A stretch of DNA of 9,991 nt from Gammaproteobacteria bacterium (GTDB lineage Bacteria > Pseudomonadota > Gammaproteobacteria > Pseudomonadales > Pseudomonadaceae): NCBI GenBank assembly GCA_012800475.1, contig JAAZJF010000175.1, positions 1 through 9,991 of the forward strand, read 5' to 3'. Of this stretch, positions 1 to 6,274 are shown piece by piece. Made by a program: the position numbers and the translations under genes. Numbering within the stretch: position 1 is the stretch's first letter; each line of letters opens with the position of its first letter. The notes beneath the pieces were generated by a model. That model searched no databases. It was not told where the DNA came from and saw only the letters and a list, made by a program, of their open reading frames with translations.

Positions 1-37
1 CGTTGCTCATGATGCTCTGGTATCCAAATCGTGCGAT

Positions 38-216
38 AAACCCTTTTGCTGGACTGACTGACGATGTTTGCCAGTCGTCTACAGTGCTTGTTCGTGTTTA
101 TCGTGTATTAATAAGTGCTCTAGTGGTTTAGAGCAGGGAATGGATGTATTTATACGCGGATACTGACATGAACAAAAATGATCTTATTTCAGCTGGTGTA
201 TGAGGAAAGGTCATGA
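38..216 (+). repeat. Long direct repeat, copy 1 (upstream of ABC operon)
   Basis: This stretch matches 5795-5973 at a constant offset of 5757 bases without gaps. I count about 14 differences in 179 positions, and only one in the core 72-195. That one change (position 124, T here and C in copy 2) falls in the six-base loop of a perfect 7 bp hairpin (116-122 with 129-135). Much of the variation sits in another hairpin loop at 62-71, between GACTG (56-60) and CAGTC (72-76). No gene or transposase is visible inside. It could be a dispersed intergenic element, a structured RNA or a duplicated control region. The function is unknown. The repeat itself is certain from direct comparison. Confidence 0.93.
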
Positions 217-282
217 TGAGGCAGATGCTCTCTCTTAGGTCTGCCCAAGGCGTTCAGTGCAGATATATTCTGGCTGAAATAA
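184..282. repeat. Inverted repeat closing the 3' part of repeat copy 1
   Basis: TTATTTCAGC at 184-193 is the exact reverse complement of GCTGAAATAA at 273-282. Between them is a second stem, GGCAGA (220-225) with TCTGCC (240-245). Copy 2 keeps the outer arms (5941-5950 and, one base shorter, 6019-6027) but carries an unrelated inner hairpin, ATAAAT (5980-5985) with ATTTAT (5991-5996). This suggests the element extends beyond the identical part and that its fold, more than its sequence, is kept. It ends two bases before the Pho-like half-sites. Short AT-rich stems can arise by chance. Confidence 0.5.
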
Positions 283-284
283 AT

Positions 285-335
285 CCGTCATAAAATTGCC
301 AAGAAACTGAACAATAAATGTAGTCAAAATGTCAT
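285..335 (+). promoter_or_regulatory. Tandem Pho-box-like PhoB binding sites
   Basis: CCGTCATAAAATTGCCAA at 285-302 matches 14 of 18 positions of the enterobacterial/pseudomonad Pho box (two CTGTCAT-like 7-mers at 11 bp spacing). Further 7-mers follow in the same 11 bp register: a poor one at 307, ATGTAGT at 318 and a good ATGTCAT at 329. A weaker one lies near 339-345. Such an array on one face of the helix is typical of PhoB-activated promoters with no -35 hexamer, and no -35 is visible here. It fits the phosphoester role inferred for the downstream operon. PhoB control is inferred from the sequence alone. Confidence 0.55.
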
Positions 336-356
336 ACCGCGTCTTTAGGCTAGCCC

Positions 357-362
357 GATAAT
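357..362 (+). promoter_or_regulatory. Candidate -10 of the ABC operon promoter
   Basis: GATAAT matches five of six positions of the sigma-70 -10 hexamer and lies 25 bases before the first start codon. There is no recognisable -35 at 16-18 bp, as expected for an activator-dependent promoter. The last weak Pho half-site (339-345) ends 11 bp upstream, close to the usual Pho-box to -10 distance. TAATAT two bases later is an alternative. Confidence 0.4.
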
Positions 363-386
363 ATCTGACCTAAAGGAATCGCACGA

Positions 387-1439
387 ATGAATCGCTTATT
401 AATGTGTGCTGGTTTAACTGCAACGCTTTTTTCGCTAAACGTGTTCGCTCAGGATGAAAGTATCCAAGCGTTAGTAGAGGCGGCAAAAAAAGAAGGGCAC
501 GTTTATAGTGTCGGCATGCCAGACAGCTGGGCTAATTGGAAAGGCACTTGGCAAGACTTAGAAAAAGAGTATGGCTTAAAGCATAAAGATACTGATATGA
601 GCTCGGCACAGGAAATCGCCAAATTTGATGCTGAAAAAAAGAACGCTACGGCTGATATTGGTGATATAGGTTTTGCTTTTGCGCGTGTTGCGGTTAAAAA
701 AGGCGTTACCCAAGCCTACAAGCCAACTACGTGGGAGAGCATTCCTGCTTGGGCAAAAGACCAAGAGGGCCATTGGGCGCTTGCTTATACCGGCACTATC
801 GCTTTTATCTCAAATAACAATTTAGTAAAAAACCCACCACAAGCTTGGGATGACCTACTCACAGGCGACTATAAAGTCAGCATTGGCGATGTAGGTGTCG
901 CAGCTCAAGCCAATAATGCTGTCCTTGCCGCAGCTTTTGCTAAAGGCGGTAATGAAAAGAACCTGCAGCCCGCTATTGATTTTTTTGCTGAGCTGGCCAA
1001 GCAAGGACGACTCTCTTTTACCAATCCAGGTGTTGCCAACCTAGAGAAAGGCGAGGTTGAAGTTGCTCTAATGTGGGACTTCAATGCGCTGAACTACCGT
1101 GATCAAATCGATAGAGCGCGCTTTAGTGTCAGTATTCCGCAAGACGGCTCGGTGATTTCCGGTTACACCACTGTTATCAATGCCTATGCGAAAAACCCCA
1201 ACGCAGCCAAATTAACCCGCGAATACATTTTTAGTGATAAAGGTCAGATTAACCTTGCAGAAGGTTATGCGCGGCCAATACGTACGGATGTCATCCTGCC
1301 AAAGTCTATTCAAGACAAGCTCTTACCCAACTCGCAATACAACAATGTTCATTCCGTCAGTGATTTTGCTGCTTGGGAAAAATCAGCCCGTAAATTGCCA
1401 CGCCAATGGCAAGAAAGCGTCTTGATTAATCAACAGTAA
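387..1439 (+). CDS. ABC transporter periplasmic substrate-binding protein (putative organophosphate)
   Basis: This 350-residue protein is the periplasmic receptor of the ABC importer encoded downstream. Residues 1-21 form a Sec signal peptide: a basic N-terminus, a hydrophobic core and a VFA|Q cleavage site. The mature part resembles the extracellular solute-binding family that includes iron(III), putrescine and 2-aminoethylphosphonate receptors: an IQALVEAAKKEG opening, a DIGDIGFAF segment near residue 90, and a C-terminal part with AYAKNPNAAKLTREYIFSDKGQ. The start has an AAAGGA ribosome site at 372-377. It is the first gene of a six-gene operon, with the phosphodiesterase 23 bp after its stop. 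The phosphoenzyme genes and Pho-like sites suggest a phosphorylated ligand. A metal or polyamine ligand is not excluded from this sequence alone. Confidence 0.85.
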   Translation: MNRLLMCAGLTATLFSLNVFAQDESIQALVEAAKKEGHVYSVGMPDSWANWKGTWQDLEKEYGLKHKDTDMSSAQEIAKFDAEKKNATADIGDIGFAFARVAVKKGVTQAYKPTTWESIPAWAKDQEGHWALAYTGTIAFISNNNLVKNPPQAWDDLLTGDYKVSIGDVGVAAQANNAVLAAAFAKGGNEKNLQPAIDFFAELAKQGRLSFTNPGVANLEKGEVEVALMWDFNALNYRDQIDRARFSVSIPQDGSVISGYTTVINAYAKNPNAAKLTREYIFSDKGQINLAEGYARPIRTDVILPKSIQDKLLPNSQYNNVHSVSDFAAWEKSARKLPRQWQESVLINQQ

Positions 1440-1462
1440 TATTCAAATAAGTAGTCGATTTT

Positions 1463-2323
1463 ATGAATAGCAAAGTTATCTTAGTGATTCTTGATGGGCT
1501 CAATTATCAGGTTGCCCGTGATTGCATGGGCTACTTGAATGGGCTCGTTGAACAAGATCGAGCCATGCTGTTTCAAGTACAAGCTGAACTGCCTTCAATG
1601 TCGCGCCCGCTGTATGAATGCATTTTAACTGGGGTGCGACCCATTGAGAGCGGCATTGTTAACAATCAAATTGTGCGCTTATCCAAGCATGAATCCATTT
1701 TTAGTCTCGCGCAGCAGCAGGGTAAAGTGACTGCAGCGGCGGCGTACCATTGGGTGAGTGAGCTGTATAACCGAGCGCCTTATGTTGCCGTGCGCGATCG
1801 CTTTACCCATGATGAAACCCTGAATATTCAGCACGGCTGCTTCTATCACTGGGATCACTACCCCGATGAGGCGCTGTTTCTGGATGCTGAATACTTACGC
1901 CGCACCTATCAGCCGGATTTACTCTTAATCCACCCCATGAATATTGATGATCAGGGCCATAAATTTGGCTTAGATTCGCGTCAATATCGAAACTGCGCAC
2001 GCGGTGCAGACATCCATCTGTCCAATTACATCGAGGCATGGTTAAGCGATGGGTATCAAGTCATGGTGACCAGTGACCACGGCATGAACAATGATTTATC
2101 ACATGGTGGCACGTTACCTGAAGAACGGGAGGTTCCTTTGTTTGTGATCGGTGATGCTTTCGCACAGCAAAAACAAAGCAGTAGCGGGGCAGAGGCTCAT
2201 TTGAGTGTCAAGCAAACTGAAATCTGCGGCAGTGTTTGTCACTTAATGAGACTGGAGCACAACAAACCCTACTCTTCGCAATTGTTTGCAAGCAGCCCGC
2301 TAACCACTTTAAAGGGGTCGTGA
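1463..2323 (+). CDS. Alkaline phosphatase superfamily phosphodiesterase/nucleotide pyrophosphatase-like enzyme
   Basis: This 286-residue protein belongs to the type I phosphodiesterase/nucleotide pyrophosphatase branch of the alkaline phosphatase superfamily. Likely two-metal ligands are Asp11 (VILDG), Asp162 and His166 (DxxxH in DDQGHKFG), Asp205-His206 (TSDHGM) and His214 (LSHGG). The motif PSMSRP followed by LTGVRPIESGIVNN aligns with the family's nucleophile region and puts Ser47 where these enzymes usually carry Thr. There is no signal peptide, so it should act in the cytoplasm on an imported compound. At 286 residues it is short for the family and lacks a large cap. It sits between the binding protein and the permeases (3 bp gap). 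The start has only a weak ribosome site. Phosphodiester, pyrophosphate or phosphonate hydrolysis are all possible; phosphodiester is my inference. Confidence 0.82.
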   Translation: MNSKVILVILDGLNYQVARDCMGYLNGLVEQDRAMLFQVQAELPSMSRPLYECILTGVRPIESGIVNNQIVRLSKHESIFSLAQQQGKVTAAAAYHWVSELYNRAPYVAVRDRFTHDETLNIQHGCFYHWDHYPDEALFLDAEYLRRTYQPDLLLIHPMNIDDQGHKFGLDSRQYRNCARGADIHLSNYIEAWLSDGYQVMVTSDHGMNNDLSHGGTLPEEREVPLFVIGDAFAQQKQSSSGAEAHLSVKQTEICGSVCHLMRLEHNKPYSSQLFASSPLTTLKGS

Positions 2324-2326
2324 GCC

Positions 2327-3235
2327 ATGACCACGCGCAGCCTTAAATTGAATGATTTGCAGATGCCACAGCAGGTCAAAAAAAGCACATCAAAGCTACA
2401 GTTTGGGTTGCGGCGACTAAAGCCAGCCTTATACTTTATTCCGTTTTTAATTTTATTTTATTTGTTTCAACTCGCACCCATGCTGTGGGTTGTTATCAAT
2501 AGTTTTATTTATGAAGGGCAGTGGTCTTTAGAAAACTACCAAGAAGTACTGGGCTCTAAGTTTATGTTGCAAGGTTTTAGCAACAGTTTATGGCTGTCGG
2601 CTTGGTCCAGTCTTTTAGGGCTAGGGATCGCAACGCTGTTGGTTTCGTCGTTGCGGTATGTCGACAGTAAAGTACGCAACGCTGTCATTGCTTTTACCAA
2701 CATGAGCAGTAACTTCTCAGGCGTACCCTTGGCTTTCGCCTTTATTATTATTTTAGGTTTCAATGGCGCATTTACCTTGTTACTTAAAAAACACGGGTTT
2801 ATTGATGACTTTAACTTATATGGTAAGTGGGGGTTATTAGCGATTTATGTCTACTTTCAAATACCACTGGCGGTATTGCTGCTCTACCCAGCTTTTGACA
2901 GTTTAAAACACGACTGGAAAGAAGCCGCTGCTTTACTTGGAGCCAGTAGTTATCAGTATTGGTTACGTATTGCGCTCCCTGTTTTAACGCCTGCGCTGCT
3001 CGGTACGCTCATTATTTTAATTGCCAACGCCATTGGTGCGTATGCCAGCGTGTATGCCTTAACCGGAGGCAGTTATAACTTGGTGACTATTCGTATTGCC
3101 AGCTTGGTTTCCGGTGACTTGTTTTTAGAGCCTAACTTAGCCGCTGCAATCTCGGTATTACTGCTGGCCTTACTGGCGTTTATCACCCTGATTAATCAAT
3201 GGTTGGTGTCAAGGAGCTACAATGCAAACCGTTAA
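2327..3235 (+). CDS. ABC transporter permease 1
   Basis: This 302-residue inner-membrane protein is one half of the importer channel. About six membrane segments are visible (roughly residues 33-58, 86-107, 131-152, 168-189, 217-240 and 270-292). The cytoplasmic EAA loop that docks on the ATPase is at 199-218 (EAAALLGAS...LPVLTPALLG), as in the PotB/FbpB/CysU permease family. An AAAGGGG ribosome site (2311-2317) supports this start; a later Met13 is possible but has no better site. It follows the phosphodiesterase stop by 3 bp and overlaps the second permease by 14 bases, so the genes are probably translationally coupled. Confidence 0.88.
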   Translation: MTTRSLKLNDLQMPQQVKKSTSKLQFGLRRLKPALYFIPFLILFYLFQLAPMLWVVINSFIYEGQWSLENYQEVLGSKFMLQGFSNSLWLSAWSSLLGLGIATLLVSSLRYVDSKVRNAVIAFTNMSSNFSGVPLAFAFIIILGFNGAFTLLLKKHGFIDDFNLYGKWGLLAIYVYFQIPLAVLLLYPAFDSLKHDWKEAAALLGASSYQYWLRIALPVLTPALLGTLIILIANAIGAYASVYALTGGSYNLVTIRIASLVSGDLFLEPNLAAAISVLLLALLAFITLINQWLVSRSYNANR

Positions 3236-4022
3236 TTCAAGCAGCTCAATGCTGTTTCACAAGGTTATCGTTTATGGCATCGTCGGCATTATGTTGGTGC
3301 CTATTTTAGCCACGCTGCTGTACTCTTTTTCATCCAGTTGGGGCGCAACTATATTGCCCAGTGGCTTTACCTTTGACTGGTACTTAAAGCTATTAAGTGA
3401 TGAGCGATTTATCGCAGCTTTTGGACGCTCACTGGTGATTGGTATCAGCGCTTTAATATTGAGCCTTGCCTTGATATTGCCCACCGTCTTTGTTGTTTTT
3501 TATTATTACCCTAAGCTTGATAAGGTCATGAATATTTTGATCTTATTACCCTTTGCTGTTCCTCCTGTGGTGTCTTCAGTTGGCTTATTGCAATTGTATG
3601 CTGACAGCACCTTGCCAATAGTGGGAACGCCTTGGATTCTGATTGGTACCTATTTCACTATCGCCTTGCCGTTTATTTACCGAGCGTTATCCAACAGCAT
3701 GAGTGCAATAAATTTGCACGACCTGATGGACGCAGCACATTTGCTCGGAGCGAGTACGCCTAAAGCCTTTTTGTTGGTGGTATTGCCTAACTTGAAAAAA
3801 GGTATTTTAGCTGCTGTGTTTATCTCTTTTTCGTTTTTGCTCGGTGAGTTTGTGTTCGCCAATATCTTGGTGGGGACACGGTATGAAGCCCTGCAGATTT
3901 ACCTCTACAACATGCGCCAAACCAGCGGGCACTTTACGTCAGCGTTGGTTATGACTTATTTCTTATTTATTTTTGGGATGACCTGGCTGGCTAGTCGTTT
4001 TAGTCAAGGAGAAAAACTATGA
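3222..4022 (+). CDS. ABC transporter permease 2
   Basis: This 266-residue second channel subunit would pair with the preceding permease. Hydrophobic segments lie near residues 13-36, 65-95, 103-125, 135-152, 191-213 and 238-258. Its EAA loop is at 170-189 (DAAHLLGAS...VVLP), with Asp in place of the first Glu. An AAGGAG ribosome site lies just before the ATG, inside the end of the upstream gene. The stop overlaps the ATPase start by four bases (ATGA). It belongs to the PotC/FbpB-type binding-protein-dependent permeases. The substrate is set by the binding protein and is not known. Confidence 0.88.
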   Translation: MQTVNSSSSMLFHKVIVYGIVGIMLVPILATLLYSFSSSWGATILPSGFTFDWYLKLLSDERFIAAFGRSLVIGISALILSLALILPTVFVVFYYYPKLDKVMNILILLPFAVPPVVSSVGLLQLYADSTLPIVGTPWILIGTYFTIALPFIYRALSNSMSAINLHDLMDAAHLLGASTPKAFLLVVLPNLKKGILAAVFISFSFLLGEFVFANILVGTRYEALQIYLYNMRQTSGHFTSALVMTYFLFIFGMTWLASRFSQGEKL

Positions 4023-5065
4023 ATGCCATCCATAAAAAGAATTACGTGAGCGTTGCTAAGCTCACTAAACGCTTCGGCCAAAATACCGTGTTTGAAAATA
4101 TTGATTTCAATATAAGCCAAGGTGAATTTATTACCTTGTTGGGGCCAAGTGGCTGTGGAAAATCGACTTTGCTACGCAGTTTGGCAGGTTTGAACCCAGT
4201 TGATGGCGGTCGTATTTATGTTGATGGTGAGGATATTACCGAGCAAACACCCCAAGAACGTGGCATTGGCATGGTGTTTCAGTCGTATGCACTGTTTCCT
4301 AATATGACAGTTGCAGGTAATATTGCCTTTGGCTTAAAAATGAAAAAGCTTGAGGCTAAAACCATCCAGAAAGACGTCGCAAATGTCATCCAACTCGTTG
4401 ATTTGTCGGGCAAAGAAAACCATTACCCGCATCAGCTATCGGGTGGTCAGCGTCAGCGTGTTGCACTGGCGCGGGCTTTAGTGGTGAAGCCAAGAATCTT
4501 ATTACTGGATGAGCCGCTGTCAGCGCTTGATGCAAAAATCCGTAAACGTTTGCGCCAACAGATTCGTGATATTCAAAAAGAGCTGAACCTCACGACTGTG
4601 TTTGTGACCCATGACCAAGAAGAGGCGATGACAATGTCGGATCGTATCTTTTTGATGAACAAAGGTGAAATCGTTCAGCAAGGCTCACCAGAAGAAATTT
4701 ATACTCAGCCTGGAAACGAGTTTGTTGCCGAGTTTATGGGGCAATACAACCTTATAGAGGCGCAGCAAGCCAAGCAGCTGTTTAATATTGATACGGTAAA
4801 TAAAATAGCCATTCGACCAGAGTCAATTTATGTCGAAGAAATCGGGCGTCATTACCCCGCACATATTTCTAAACCCTTACAAGCAACAGTCCTGCATCAG
4901 CAGTTGCTGGGTAATGTCATTCGTTATTCGGTGGGTATGGAGCAGTGTCAGGATTGTCAGTTAACAGTCGACTTGCTTAATCGCTCCTCGGAAAGACTGT
5001 TTGCACAAGGGCATCAGTTGAATCTGCGTTTCAACTTAAATGAAATTCAACCTGTGAGTGCATAA
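4019..5065 (+). CDS. ABC transporter ATP-binding protein
   Basis: This 348-residue protein is the cytoplasmic ATPase that drives the importer. The motifs are intact: Walker A GPSGCGKST (42-50), Q-loop Gln88, signature LSGGQ (140-144), Walker B ILLLDE (160-165), D-loop SALD and the switch His198 (VTHD). About 110 residues after the nucleotide domain look like the regulatory TOBE-type barrel found in PotA/FbpC/UgpC-class ATPases (IAIRPESIYVEE). The order matches a spermidine/iron/2-aminoethylphosphonate-class importer. The start has an AAGGAG ribosome site and overlaps the upstream permease stop. The HAD phosphatase begins two bases after its stop. Confidence 0.92.
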   Translation: MNAIHKKNYVSVAKLTKRFGQNTVFENIDFNISQGEFITLLGPSGCGKSTLLRSLAGLNPVDGGRIYVDGEDITEQTPQERGIGMVFQSYALFPNMTVAGNIAFGLKMKKLEAKTIQKDVANVIQLVDLSGKENHYPHQLSGGQRQRVALARALVVKPRILLLDEPLSALDAKIRKRLRQQIRDIQKELNLTTVFVTHDQEEAMTMSDRIFLMNKGEIVQQGSPEEIYTQPGNEFVAEFMGQYNLIEAQQAKQLFNIDTVNKIAIRPESIYVEEIGRHYPAHISKPLQATVLHQQLLGNVIRYSVGMEQCQDCQLTVDLLNRSSERLFAQGHQLNLRFNLNEIQPVSA

Positions 5066-5067
5066 CG

Positions 5068-5727
5068 ATGCCGAACCCCTTGTATGTATTTGATATGGAT
5101 GAAACGTTAATCAATGCTGATTGTGCGATGCTTTGGCATGTTTTTTTAGTTGAAAAAGGTATTGTTACCCACCCTGACTTTATTGCTGAAGACCAACGTT
5201 TGATGGCTTTATACAGTGAGGGTGAGCTGGATATGCAGGCGTATTTAGATTTTTCTATTGCGCCAATAAGCCATTTAAGCATTGCTGAGGTGTCACGCCT
5301 TGCCGAGCAATGCGTGGAAGAGAGCATACTGCCTAAGCTCTTCCCGCAAGCACCTGTGCTAATTAAGCAACTGCAGAAACAGCAGCGCACGATGTTGATT
5401 ATTTCAGCGTCAGTGGCATTTCTAGTGGAGGCTGTTGCTAAGCGCATTGGTATTCCGCACGCCATAGGTATCGATTTAGTAGAAAAAGACGGTGCATTCA
5501 GTCCGCTGATACTTGGTACGCCCAGTTACCAGAAAGGTAAAGTCACCCGTCTGCAGCAGTGGTGTGCAGACCATAATGCATCTTTTTCTGACGTGCATTT
5601 TTACACCGATTCGATTAACGACTTGCCCTTATGCGAGTTTGCTGATTTTGCCTATTTAGTGAACCCTTGTAACAAGCTAGCCGAGCAAGGGAAAAAGCAT
5701 AATTGGCAGGTTTTGAACTGGGGTTAA
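5068..5727 (+). CDS. HAD superfamily IB phosphatase (SerB-like)
   Basis: This 219-residue protein has all four HAD motifs: DMDET with nucleophile Asp9 and acid/base Asp11, motif II Ser113 (IISAS), motif III lysine in QKGKV (Lys156 or Lys158), and motif IV YTDSINDLPL with Asp181 and Asp185. The helical insert between motifs I and II is typical of subfamily IB, which includes phosphoserine, phosphoethanolamine and phosphocholine phosphatases and many of unknown substrate. There is no signal peptide, so it is cytoplasmic. It is the last gene of the operon, two bases after the ATPase stop. With the upstream phosphodiesterase it could release phosphate from the monoester left after diester cleavage; this pairing is inference. 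The ribosome site is weak, which suggests coupling to the upstream gene. Confidence 0.87.
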   Translation: MPNPLYVFDMDETLINADCAMLWHVFLVEKGIVTHPDFIAEDQRLMALYSEGELDMQAYLDFSIAPISHLSIAEVSRLAEQCVEESILPKLFPQAPVLIKQLQKQQRTMLIISASVAFLVEAVAKRIGIPHAIGIDLVEKDGAFSPLILGTPSYQKGKVTRLQQWCADHNASFSDVHFYTDSINDLPLCEFADFAYLVNPCNKLAEQGKKHNWQVLNWG

Positions 5728-5745
5728 GGAAGTACTGATTAATTA

Positions 5746-5782
5746 CGTCATTGCGAGGAGCGACGCGATGCGGCAATCGCGT
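5746..5782. repeat. REP-like palindromic element
   Basis: The segment beginning CGTCATTGCGAGGAGCG and containing CGGCAATCGCG resembles a short palindromic intergenic element seen in many bacterial genomes (general recollection, not searched). It has a perfect 7 bp stem, ACGCGAT (5763-5769) with ATCGCGT (5776-5782), and a competing pair ATTGC (5750-5754) with GCAAT (5773-5777). It lies 18 bp after the last operon gene and just before the second direct repeat. No T-run follows, so it is not a classical terminator, but it could protect or end the operon mRNA. Copy 1 of the long repeat has no such neighbour. Confidence 0.55.
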
Positions 5783-5794
5783 ATTGTCTGAGGA

Positions 5795-5973
5795 AAACGT
5801 TTTTACTGGACTGACTGATGATTGTGCTCAGTCGTCTACAGTGCTTGTTCGTGTTTATCGTGTATTAATAAGTGCTCTAGCGGTTTAGAGCAGGGAATGG
5901 ATGTATTTATACGCGGATACTGACATGAACAAAAATGATCTTATTTCAGCTGATACATGAGTAAAGGTCATGA
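5795..5973 (+). repeat. Long direct repeat, copy 2 (downstream of ABC operon)
   Basis: This is the second copy of the element at 38-216, in the same orientation, so the pair brackets the whole ABC/phosphatase operon. The hairpin TGCTCTA (5873-5879) with TAGAGCA (5886-5892) is intact. In the first hairpin, copy 2 extends the stem to GACTGA (5813-5818) with TCAGTC (5828-5833). Sequence similarity stops at about 5973, but the outer inverted arm reappears at 6019-6027. Recombination between the copies would delete or duplicate the operon. Confidence 0.93.
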
Positions 5974-6075
5974 CGGATGATAAATCAGTCATTTATGCGA
6001 TCAGTGAGCTGAGATTTGGCTGAATAAATATATGCGCTATAGCAGGCGGCAATCCAGCAGTGGCTCAAGACTTAG

Positions 6076-6115
6076 ACTGATTTGTATGCTGTTATTCAGA
6101 GCATATAAAATCAGT
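6076..6115. other. Imperfect hairpin in the leader region of the TRAP operon
   Basis: The arms ACTGATTT and TATGCT (6076-6090) pair with AGCATA and AAATCAGT (6100-6115), giving about 14 pairs with one small internal bulge and a 9-base loop. It is not followed by a T-run, so it is not an intrinsic terminator. It could be an operator for a dimeric regulator or an mRNA structure. The rest of 5974-6274 holds no gene I can support. Confidence 0.35.
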
Positions 6116-6153
6116 TGAGGGTGGCGAGCGCGGCCTGTTGCTTGTACCCTTTC

Positions 6154-6183
6154 TTGTATATGGAGATCTAATTCAATCATTAT
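6154..6183 (+). promoter_or_regulatory. Weak candidate promoter for dctQM
   Basis: TTGTAT (6154-6159) and CATTAT (6178-6183) are separated by 18 bp and match three and four positions of the sigma-70 hexamers. This would start transcription near 6190, leaving a leader of about 85 bases. Nothing better is visible upstream. A GG-N10-GC pair at 6045-6058 has sigma-54 spacing, but the surrounding bases do not fit. Confidence 0.22.
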
Positions 6184-6274
6184 TTAAATGTATGCAGACA
6201 GGATTATCGTAGCGCCACGGTAGCATTCCAAGCAGTGCTAACGACTCGTCTACATACTGGAGGAATATTATAAT

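Noticed and set aside
38..216. Repeat copies as insertion sequence ends flanking a composite transposon
   Set aside because: No transposase, no terminal inverted repeats at the outer ends and no target duplication that I can see.
49..216. RsmY/RsmZ-type regulatory RNA because of several GGA motifs in the repeat
   Set aside because: The GGA motifs are few and are not in hairpin loops in both copies; the last one is lost in copy 2.
5031..5465. Minus-strand 144-codon frame opposite the HAD phosphatase
   Set aside because: It is a shadow: the plus-strand frame has complete HAD catalytic motifs, and the antisense product shows no family features.
6121..6144. Sigma-54 promoter TGGC...TTGC in the dctQM leader
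   Set aside because: The spacing between the two parts is 16 bases where 11 are needed, so it does not fit the -24/-12 arrangement.
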